A DNA stretch of 5,339 nt from JAHEDH01 sp965364515 (GTDB lineage: Bacteria > Actinomycetota > Acidimicrobiia > Spongiisociales > ZC4RG35): contig CBDTXZ010000207.1 in NCBI GenBank assembly GCA_965364515.1, forward strand, positions 1 to 5,339, read 5' to 3'. The first letter of the stretch is position 1, and every line of letters starts with the position of its first letter. Positions 1 through 5,339 of this stretch are shown here, piece after piece. The notes under the pieces were generated by a model. That model was not told the DNA's origin, did not search any database, and saw only the letters and a list, made by a program, of their open reading frames with translations. A program made the position numbers and the translations under genes.

Positions 1-907
1 GTTGTCGATCGGGCTCGGTGTCGAGCGCTTCCTCCGGATGAGCCGGATCGACGTCCCCCGCCCCGGATCGCTCGATCAGGGTGAGCAGGTTGCGCACCTT
101 TCGATCGAGGGTCTCGATCGTCACCGAACCCTCCTCGAGGGCGGCGGTCCAGTGTTCGAGAGATGCCCATCGCGCCGGCCCCGGCATCTCGAGATCGAGA
201 CCCGATTGGACGACACCCGGGCTGTATGTTCCGTACCAGTCCGAGACGACCACGCCGTCGAAGCCGAGTCCGGCGCGCAGCAGGTCGTTCAAGAGCGGGC
301 TCTCGGATGCCGTGCTGCCGTTGATCGTGTTGTACGCGGCCATCACCGACCACGGCTGCCCCGCCTCGATGGCGATCCGGAACGGCTCGGCGTAGATCTC
401 GTGGAGCGTTCGATCGTCGACATGAACGTCGATGCTGAACCGCTCGTGCTCTTGGTCGTTGCACACGAAGTGCTTGAGGCACGTCCCGACGCCTTCCGAC
501 TGGACACCACGTATGTATGCCGCGGCGATGGAACCCGACAGCACGGGGTCTTCGGAGAAGCATTCGAAGTTGCGTCCGGCGACCGGTACGCGCGGGATGT
601 TGACCGTCGGTCCGAGCAACACCGAAGCGCTCTTCGATTTCGCCTGGCGGCCGAGCGCACGTCCCGCCGCCTCGATGAGTGCCGGGTCGAACGTCGCTCC
701 CATCGCCACGCCGACGGGGAGGCTCAGGGAAGTCGGGCCGTGATTGTCGTCTTCGCCGCGGACCCCGTTGGGGCCGTCAGTCACTTTGAGAGACGGGACC
801 CCGAGCCGGTCGATCGGTGCCGTTCGCCACAGATCGAGGCCTGCGACGAGCCGTATCTTCTCTTCGACGGTCAACGCTTCGAGAGTGCGGTCCCGCCAGT
901 CACTCAC
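1..907 (-). CDS. GH3 beta-glucosidase, N-terminal part (runs off left edge)
   Basis: This gene encodes a glycoside hydrolase family 3 enzyme, most likely a beta-glucosidase that removes terminal beta-linked glucose from oligosaccharides. The 302 visible residues cover the (beta/alpha)8 catalytic domain. Seen: LTVEEKI near residue 12, a TDGPNGVRG loop near 43-51, GRNFECFSEDP at 111-121, KHFVCNDQE at 145-153 (the Lys-His substrate-binding pair), and VVSDWYGTYS around 220-229 with Asp223 as the expected nucleophile. The SDW-GTYS and KHFVCND forms resemble the GH3 subgroup that carries an inserted PA14 domain, such as the Kluyveromyces marxianus enzyme; if so, the missing part should hold the second domain, PA14 and a fibronectin-III-like end. 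No signal peptide is present, so it is probably cytoplasmic. The chosen start is GTG at 907, overlapping the upstream stop by 8 bases. No good Shine-Dalgarno precedes it, which suggests translational coupling; an in-frame TTG at 931 is the less likely alternative. The general acid/base residue lies outside the window. Family assignment is firm; the substrate is inferred. Confidence 0.95.
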   Translation of the reverse strand, partial: MSDWRDRTLEALTVEEKIRLVAGLDLWRTAPIDRLGVPSLKVTDGPNGVRGEDDNHGPTSLSLPVGVAMGATFDPALIEAAGRALGRQAKSKSASVLLGPTVNIPRVPVAGRNFECFSEDPVLSGSIAAAYIRGVQSEGVGTCLKHFVCNDQEHERFSIDVHVDDRTLHEIYAEPFRIAIEAGQPWSVMAAYNTINGSTASESPLLNDLLRAGLGFDGVVVSDWYGTYSPGVVQSGLDLEMPGPARWASLEHWTAALEEGSVTIETLDRKVRNLLTLIERSGAGDVDPAHPEEALDTEPDRQ

Positions 908-3900
908 GATCGGTCGGCAACGTGAACGCAATCGAGCGGATCGATCCGGTCCGGCCGAAGACCTCCGAGGACTCGTCCTCGGTCAGCCGATCTCCCGGCC
1001 GTCGAACCGACTCTCCGTCCGCAGTGGTCACTTCGATCGCAGCCTCGTCGCCGTGGATCAACTCGACAGGCACACCGCACACCGTGATCGAGGCAGATCC
1101 ACCGTCGAAGAGCTCCGCCGGGGGGAGGAGTGGGTCCGACACCGTGACCTGGCCCTGTTTGAACCTCACGCCGAGTTCCCCGATCCGGGTGATCACTTCC
1201 TCTTTCACCTGGCCGGTCATACCCGGCTGCTGCGCCCCGGCGTGAGCCGGGGTGTGTGAGTAGCAGTCCGTGGGGATCGCTCCGTACGTCTGCGGGTCCT
1301 TTCGGAAGCCGAGACCGTCTCTGATCCTCAGGTACCTCTGTGCCAGAGTCCGGATCTCCTCTGCGCTGGCGCCGTGATCCGTTGCGGCCTGGTATTGCTC
1401 CTGAACCGCGAGGAGGAGCTTGGCCACCATGTGCCAGTAGATGGATCCGAGGCCCTCGTATCCGTACATCGATCCGGACCGCCCGGTGAACGCATGGTGC
1501 CCGAAGTGCTCGTCATAGATGTCGACCAACACGTCCCGGTCGCGATGACTCAGCTCGATGTGCTCCGCCGCCTCGCGCACTGCCTCGGCATTGACCAGCT
1601 TCGGGTTGAAATGCACCGAACCGGAGGGACCCTGGCGCAAGAGCGCGCCCGACTCGTCGCCGACCAGGTCCTGCAGGAACGGGTGCGTCTCGAGAATGTC
1701 CGCGTCGAGCACATTCCGATCCAAGAACGCGTCCAACTGCTTCCTGGGGTAGAGCAGGAACGAATCCTGATCGGGGCGGTAGAGATCGGAGTCGTACAGG
1801 TGGTCGACCGTCGCAATGACCTCGCTGGGAGACAGCAGACCCGAAGCGATCGCAGCGACCTGCCCCTCCAGCATCGGTCCGAGCCGCTTCACCTCCGCCC
1901 GGTGATCGTCGGGGAATGAGATGAGGTTGTAGGAATCGAACAGCCCATCGTCCCGGCGACCGGCATCGATCGTTGCTCGCAGATGCTGCCTGGCGAGCTC
2001 GCAGAAACGTCGCATCGTTGTGGCCTCGACCTCGGTGCGCTCGCCGCTGACGCCATGGCGAACGCGGTTGCGATAGTCGGTGCCGATCGCCCCGAGCCGA
2101 TCCATGAATGTCCGCCGTCCGACCGGGTTCGCCGTCTCGGACAGGTCGTCGAATTCACCCAGACCCGCAACGAGGCCTCTCAGCCAGTCGGCGACCTCGA
2201 TGGTCATCGAGGCCGTTCCGGATTCCGGCAGCGTCTGAGCGATGAACCCGACGTACCGATAGAGGTACTGAAGGGTGACCATCGAGAGCCCGTATCCGGC
2301 CAGCGCGTTGTTGGCGTCGTTCCACTCCGGGCGCTGCGTGTTCATCCAGATGCCGCCCGTGGGGACGAAGGCAGTCATCTTTGCGAGCGCTGGAACGAGC
2401 AGCTTCTCGATCAGCGTGACGTGGGCGATGCCCCCATCCGGCGCGACCACGAGACGTCCATCTGCGCCGAGGCGCCGGACCCGCTCCTCGACGTCGGTCT
2501 CTCGCTCCGTGTCGAATGTGATCGTGTTGCGCGGGTCTTTCACCATCTGCTCGTAATCGGCGAGGACGTACGGAATGTCGGCGTACACGAACGAAGGCTC
2601 CTGCAGCCAGTTCGACAGACCATCGGGCTCGACCCGCTGCCACGCCTCGAGGAGCCGCAGCAGGTAGACGATCTGGTGATCGCCCCAATACCCGATGTTG
2701 CTCCAGGGGTCGTCCGGCTCGGGCACCTCCCAGTCCACTCCTCGGTCCGATATCCGGTAGGGGTTGTGACCGTCGAGCGTCGAGGCGTTGACGAACTTCG
2801 CCACGACGTTCGGGTAGTAGTGCGGGAAGGACAGGAGCAACGCCTCCCAGTTCTGGAAGATGTCGCGCCAGTTCCCTTCGTAGGCGAGGAGTTCGGCCCC
2901 GGACTCGTCCCGGATTCGAATCGAGAAGCGGTTCCACGGGCGGCTCGGGTCTCCGTGACGCCGGGCGAACGCCAAGGGCAGGTATTCGAGGACGAGCCGG
3001 ACGAGATCCGGATCCGAGGTCTCGTCGGCAGCAGCCAGCACGTCCCGCAGGGTCGGGTGTTCGCCGACCGCCTCCAGGAACTCCGCGTGACGTGCTGCGA
3101 CGTCCCTATTCCACCGAACGATGAAACCCTGGAGATCACGAGCCGGGACCTCGTACACGTGCGGAAGTGCGCCGCCGCGCATCGTGTTGAACATCACGTT
3201 GGACAGATGGTGGGCGTCGGCAACCGGATCTCCCGAATGCTGGTCGGCGTCGGCAGCGGCGAGCATCCCGGCGAGACGCTCGGAGCCGGCCCGGACGTCT
3301 TCGTCGATGATCCTGCTCAGATCACTCGACTCCAAGAGCGCAAGGCGACGCTCGACCTCGGGCCTGTCGACATCGGTGTCGGCAACGATCATCCAGCTCG
3401 CGGAAGCCCCGGCTTCCAATGCCACGGCTCCTCGCAACAGATAGGAGCCACGCCGGCCGGTGAGGAGCCCGGTTGGTTCCCTGACCCCGGGAAATGCGGA
3501 CATGGTTCGCTCGTCGAGATCGACGACGGCCGAGTCGAATCCGCTCGACCAGATCATGGTCGCGACAAGCGCTTCGGCCGGCTCGGCCCGATCCGTGATC
3601 AGGGACTCCAGGGTGAAGAAGGCGGAGGTCCCCCAGCGGCCGGTCTCGGATCGTTTGTAGGCGTCCACCAGATTGGAGGTCAGCTGTTCGGTCCTCGCAT
3701 CGACTCCGGCGGGCATCACGTCGACGAGGCCATCGATGACGTCGAAGGTTCGAGCGGTGCCGGAGAGATCTACGAGCTCGGTCCTTCGCACCCATCCGAG
3801 CGCGGGCGAAGGCGACCATGAACTGCGGAAGACCAGCCCCCAGGTGGGGTTGTGCTCCTCGAACACGATTCGGTTGCCGAGAACACTCTTGGAAATCGAG

Positions 3901-4220
3901 CGGGTGCAGCCTTGCGCCAGGTCCCGACCGAACGGAGCCCACACCGCGGGCGACGAGCCGTCTGCCCGGGCGATGAGCGTCACGGGGCCCGAGACGCCGG
4001 CCTGGCGATGTATCCGATCGTCGGTCTCGTACGGGAGGATCGCATGGTCTGCATCGATGCGGCCGGCGGTCAGGTTTCCCGTGCTCGATACGAACATCCA
4101 GAGGTCGGAATCCGACACGACACTCATCAGGAACGGTTCCATGTGCTCCGAGCCGTCGATCCGGTAGTGGTCCACACCGTCGATCTCGACGAGGCGGCCA
4201 GTAGCCGATGCTTCCGTCAT
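900..4220 (-). CDS. Large (alpha/alpha)6-barrel carbohydrate-active enzyme, GH94/GH149/GH161-like, uncharacterised
   Basis: This is a 1106-residue protein without signal peptide or membrane segments, so probably cytoplasmic. The first ~330 residues are beta-rich (LTAGR at 50-54, SNLVDAYKR at 182-190), like the N-terminal beta-sandwich of glycoside phosphorylases. Residues ~340-960 look like a helical barrel: NWRDIFQNWEAL from 450, NASTLDGHNPYR at 478-489, IGYWGDHQ at 509-516, RPEWNDANNAL with Glu632 and Asp635, and MYGYEGLGSIYWHM at 918-931. A conserved-looking YSHTPAHAG segment (987-995) followed by GMTGQVKEE leads into a C-terminal beta domain. The EWND motif recalls the DWND of GH94 phosphorylases, whose Asp is the general acid, so Asp635 is a catalytic candidate. 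From memory, very similar motifs occur in large hypothetical proteins of Bacteroidetes and other phyla. Whether it is a hydrolase or a phosphorylase, and on which sugar, cannot be decided. The start is ATG with GGAGG 8 bases upstream; an in-frame TAG at 4247-4245 rules out a much longer N-terminus. It shares an operon with the overlapping GH3 gene. The gene call is near certain; function is at superfamily level only. Confidence 0.93.
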   Translation of the reverse strand: MTEASATGRLVEIDGVDHYRIDGSEHMEPFLMSVVSDSDLWMFVSSTGNLTAGRIDADHAILPYETDDRIHRQAGVSGPVTLIARADGSSPAVWAPFGRDLAQGCTRSISKSVLGNRIVFEEHNPTWGLVFRSSWSPSPALGWVRRTELVDLSGTARTFDVIDGLVDVMPAGVDARTEQLTSNLVDAYKRSETGRWGTSAFFTLESLITDRAEPAEALVATMIWSSGFDSAVVDLDERTMSAFPGVREPTGLLTGRRGSYLLRGAVALEAGASASWMIVADTDVDRPEVERRLALLESSDLSRIIDEDVRAGSERLAGMLAAADADQHSGDPVADAHHLSNVMFNTMRGGALPHVYEVPARDLQGFIVRWNRDVAARHAEFLEAVGEHPTLRDVLAAADETSDPDLVRLVLEYLPLAFARRHGDPSRPWNRFSIRIRDESGAELLAYEGNWRDIFQNWEALLLSFPHYYPNVVAKFVNASTLDGHNPYRISDRGVDWEVPEPDDPWSNIGYWGDHQIVYLLRLLEAWQRVEPDGLSNWLQEPSFVYADIPYVLADYEQMVKDPRNTITFDTERETDVEERVRRLGADGRLVVAPDGGIAHVTLIEKLLVPALAKMTAFVPTGGIWMNTQRPEWNDANNALAGYGLSMVTLQYLYRYVGFIAQTLPESGTASMTIEVADWLRGLVAGLGEFDDLSETANPVGRRTFMDRLGAIGTDYRNRVRHGVSGERTEVEATTMRRFCELARQHLRATIDAGRRDDGLFDSYNLISFPDDHRAEVKRLGPMLEGQVAAIASGLLSPSEVIATVDHLYDSDLYRPDQDSFLLYPRKQLDAFLDRNVLDADILETHPFLQDLVGDESGALLRQGPSGSVHFNPKLVNAEAVREAAEHIELSHRDRDVLVDIYDEHFGHHAFTGRSGSMYGYEGLGSIYWHMVAKLLLAVQEQYQAATDHGASAEEIRTLAQRYLRIRDGLGFRKDPQTYGAIPTDCYSHTPAHAGAQQPGMTGQVKEEVITRIGELGVRFKQGQVTVSDPLLPPAELFDGGSASITVCGVPVELIHGDEAAIEVTTADGESVRRPGDRLTEDESSEVFGRTGSIRSIAFTLPTDRE

Positions 4221-4267
4221 CGATCCGACCTCCGGATCGAGGACCTACCCGATGAACGGCCGGCCAT
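4217..4267 (-). CDS. Possible 16-residue leader ORF overlapping the enzyme start
   Basis: An ATG at 4267 is preceded at 6 bases by AAGGAGG (4280-4274), a full consensus Shine-Dalgarno and the strongest in the window. It opens 16 codons rich in Ser and Arg (MAGRSSGRSSIRRSDR). The TGA stop at 4219-4217 overlaps the enzyme ATG at 4220-4218 as ATGA, the classic translational-coupling arrangement. Seen: the ribosome site, the spacing and the overlap. Inferred: it may be a short leader whose translation feeds ribosomes to the enzyme gene. The peptide has no recognisable similarity, and a purine-rich stretch near an ATG can arise by chance, so this is a weak call. Confidence 0.3.
   Translation of the reverse strand: MAGRSSGRSSIRRSDR
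4229..4233 (-). promoter_or_regulatory. Ribosome binding site of the 1106-residue enzyme gene
   Basis: The minus strand reads GGAGG, followed by 8 bases and then ATG at 4220. This supports the ATG as the true start. The site lies inside the 16-codon leader ORF described separately, so ribosomes translating that ORF would pass over it. Confidence 0.75.
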
Positions 4268-4273
4268 GGACCG

Positions 4274-4280
4274 CCTCCTT
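4274..4280 (-). promoter_or_regulatory. Consensus Shine-Dalgarno AAGGAGG
   Basis: The minus strand reads AAGGAGG six bases before an ATG at 4267. This is a perfect anti-16S match. It sits 47 bases upstream of the enzyme's own ATG, too far to serve that start directly, so it either serves the 16-codon leader ORF or is fortuitous. Confidence 0.45.
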
Positions 4281-4296
4281 CCGTTTTCGACGAGTT

Positions 4297-4431
4297 TCAG
4301 CACAGCCCGGCCACCATAGACGGCAGTCGCCGTGGCCTCGGCACCGAGTGCAGAGGCCTCTCGGAGAGAACACCTCGTGCGCGGCATGGCAATTCGATAC
4401 GACTGCGTGATGGGATGCTCCCGTTCCTCAT
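4297..4431 (-). CDS. Possible 44-residue ORF after the repressor gene
   Basis: An ATG at 4431 lies 23 bases after the repressor stop codon. AAGGAG (4445-4440) precedes it at 8 bases, and it opens 44 codons ending in TGA at 4299-4297. The peptide is Arg/Pro/Ser-rich with two Cys (one near residue 16 and one at the C-terminus) and has no membrane segment or family I recognise. About 68% of its third codon positions are G or C, which neither confirms nor excludes coding. It spans the inverted repeats at 4335-4364. It could be a small protein, a leader peptide or chance; I lean to chance. Confidence 0.2.
   Translation of the reverse strand: MRNGSIPSRSRIELPCRARGVLSERPLHSVPRPRRLPSMVAGLC
4335..4364. 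repeat. Overlapping inverted repeats in the gap before the enzyme gene
   Basis: Three five-base arms lie in a row: CTCGG (4337-4341), CCGAG (4344-4348) and CTCGG (4360-4364). The middle arm can pair with either outer arm. GGCCTC (4335-4340) can also pair with GAGGCC (4353-4358), and AGAGGCCTCT (4352-4361) is a perfect 10-base palindrome. The structures exclude one another. No T-run follows on either strand, so this is not an ordinary intrinsic terminator. It could be an operator region or an RNA switch in the leader; the function is unknown. Confidence 0.45.
4411..4423. promoter_or_regulatory. Imperfect CebR/CelR-like operator candidate
   Basis: The minus strand reads CGGGAGCATCCCA. The known operator of the LacI-family regulators CebR (Streptomyces) and CelR (Thermobifida) is TGGGAGCGCTCCCA. 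Here the GGGAGC half is exact and the other half ends in TCCCA, but the site is one base shorter in the middle. It lies between the LacI-type gene and the enzyme genes, about 190 bases before the enzyme start, where an operator would be sensible. The one-base spacing change would normally weaken binding by a symmetric dimer, so this is only a candidate. Confidence 0.3.
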
Positions 4432-4454
4432 TTCGCTCTCTCCTTCTACCGGTG

Positions 4455-5339
4455 TCACGACGGATCCGTTCCACAGCCGCATGAGCGCCGGATGGTGAGC
4501 TCCGTCGGCAGGATGTGCGCTGTGGGCTGGGCACCGTCCTTCGCAGCGATGACTTCGAGGAGCAGCTCGACCGCTGCCTCTCCCGTCTCGCGGACCGGCT
4601 GTGAGACGGTCGTCAAACTGGGCCTCGAGGCGTTGGCGTCGTACATCCCGTCGAAGCCGACGAGTGCGACGTCGTCCGGACATTCGAGACCGGCCGATCT
4701 GATCGCCTTGATCGCTCCCAGCGCCATGGTGTCCGAGGCACAGAACACCGCATCGGGCCGGTCGTGCAGCAGTTGGGACATCGCTTGGAAGCCGCTGCGT
4801 TCCGTGAAGTCACCGTCGGCGATGCGCGAGGTCGGGACGGCGATGCCGGCGGACGCCATCTCGTCGAGGAAGCCGAGACGCCGATCGACGCCGGTCGTGG
4901 TGTTCGTCGGGGCGGAGATCAATCCGACCTCTCGGTAGCCGTGATCGAGCAGGTGGCGAGTCGCCGAGCGAGCCCCCTTTCGATTCTCCACGTCGACATG
5001 GGCGATCCCGTCGCTGTCCGGTCGACCCACCATCACGAAATCGCCACCATCGTTCAGGAGACGGTCGATGAGCGGGTTGTCCATCTTCGTTGCGGTGACG
5101 ATGAGACCGTCGACGAGCCCATACCCGATGACCCTGTTGTAGATCTCGATCTCTTCGCGTTCGTTCTCGAACATGAACAGCGTCAATGTCTTCTCTGCGC
5201 GGTTGGCTGCGCTCGCGATTCCCTGGATCAGCCTGCCGAAGTAGGGATCTTCGAACAGACTGTGGACCGAACTCGGGATCACCAGCCCGAGGACTCCGGT
5301 TCGCTTGGACACGAGAGACCGAGCAGCCTGGTTGGGGTG
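4455..5339 (-). CDS. LacI/GalR-family transcriptional repressor, 5' end beyond the right edge
   Basis: The reading frame is open to the window edge, and its first visible residues, HPNQAARSLVSKRTG, are the end of a LacI headpiece and its hinge helix; the Leu in ARSL is the usual minor-groove lever. The helix-turn-helix, roughly the first 45-50 residues, is therefore outside the window, and a GTG at 5312 is not the start. The 294 visible residues form the periplasmic-binding-protein-like sugar sensor: GVLGLVIPS at the first strand, DGLIV near 77-81, a DRRLGF segment whose Arg commonly contacts the sugar, PDAVFCASDTMALGA around 195-209, VALVGFDG near 224-231, and LTTVSQP. It ends with RRSCGC, a frequent LacI-family C-terminal motif. 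The family role is to bind an operator until a sugar or sugar phosphate binds. It is co-directional with the enzyme genes, which it probably controls, perhaps with itself. The effector is not predictable from what is seen. Confidence 0.96.
   Translation of the reverse strand, partial: HPNQAARSLVSKRTGVLGLVIPSSVHSLFEDPYFGRLIQGIASAANRAEKTLTLFMFENEREEIEIYNRVIGYGLVDGLIVTATKMDNPLIDRLLNDGGDFVMVGRPDSDGIAHVDVENRKGARSATRHLLDHGYREVGLISAPTNTTTGVDRRLGFLDEMASAGIAVPTSRIADGDFTERSGFQAMSQLLHDRPDAVFCASDTMALGAIKAIRSAGLECPDDVALVGFDGMYDANASRPSLTTVSQPVRETGEAAVELLLEVIAAKDGAQPTAHILPTELTIRRSCGCGTDPS

Noticed and set aside
2..925. 307-codon open frame on the plus strand
   Set aside because: It is antisense to the GH3 gene, which carries unmistakable family motifs on the minus strand. 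The plus-strand translation is Arg/Asp-rich and featureless.
937..948. Perfect palindrome CGGATCGATCCG just before the GH3 start
   Set aside because: It lies inside the coding end of the large enzyme and is built from the GATC-type words common throughout this window, so chance is the better explanation.
1983..3821. 612-codon open frame on the plus strand
   Set aside because: It lies wholly antisense to the 1106-residue enzyme gene, whose protein shows clear conserved motifs. The plus-strand product has no recognisable domain, and long antisense frames are common in high-GC DNA.
4390..4425. Weak -10-like TATCGA on the minus strand, 17 bases after GGGAGC
   Set aside because: The -10 match is 4 of 6 and there is no TTGACA-like partner. 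I do not consider any promoter in the 4221-4454 gap supported by sequence alone.
4460..4469. Perfect palindrome ACGGATCCGT at the end of the repressor gene
   Set aside because: It is coding sequence for the last Thr-Asp-Pro-Ser codons and has no partner site nearby. A 10-base palindrome can occur by chance.
4217..4534. 105-codon frame overlapping the repressor end and the gap, possibly a shifted N-terminus of the enzyme
   Set aside because: It is in a different frame from the enzyme, its first part is antiparallel in meaning to the well-supported repressor coding, and its Arg-rich translation has no domain. The enzyme already has a good start and ribosome site at 4220.
4455..5312. GTG at 5312 as the start of the LacI-type gene
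   Set aside because: The frame stays open upstream to the window edge, and the residues before it (HPNQAARSL) are typical LacI hinge sequence. A start here would leave a repressor without its DNA-binding domain.

Overview
The window is about 5.3 kb of high-GC DNA (low-to-mid 60s percent GC by eye). Codon third positions are mostly G or C, and alternative GTG starts are used. All convincing genes lie on the minus strand and read from the right edge to the left edge. Composition and protein style suggest a high-GC bacterium, perhaps an actinobacterium of the Acidimicrobiia kind. That placement is weak, because there is no rRNA or marker gene here.

Layout in order of transcription (right to left): (1) 5339-4455, a LacI/GalR-family repressor whose DNA-binding domain lies beyond the right edge; the window opens at its hinge helix. 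(2) 4454-4221, a 234-base gap. It holds no clear promoter, but it contains a near-match to the CebR/CelR-type cello-oligosaccharide operator, a set of overlapping inverted repeats, and two small ORFs with strong Shine-Dalgarno sequences, one of which overlaps the next start codon as ATGA. (3) 4220-900, a 1106-residue protein that looks like a large cytoplasmic (alpha/alpha)6-barrel carbohydrate-active enzyme with the general architecture of the GH94/GH149/GH161 phosphorylase group. I cannot place it in a characterised family. (4) 907-1, the N-terminal 302 residues of a GH3 beta-glucosidase. Its GTG start overlaps the end of the big gene by 8 bases, and the gene runs off the left edge.

Together this reads as a sugar-responsive locus for intracellular breakdown of a beta-linked oligosaccharide. 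The LacI-type protein would sense the sugar and control the operon, and the large enzyme and the GH3 enzyme would split the oligosaccharide in the cytoplasm; neither has a signal peptide. The substrate is not readable from the sequence. Beta-glucosides such as cello- or laminari-oligosaccharides are the simplest guess. The part most worth following is the large enzyme, which may be an undescribed hydrolase or phosphorylase.
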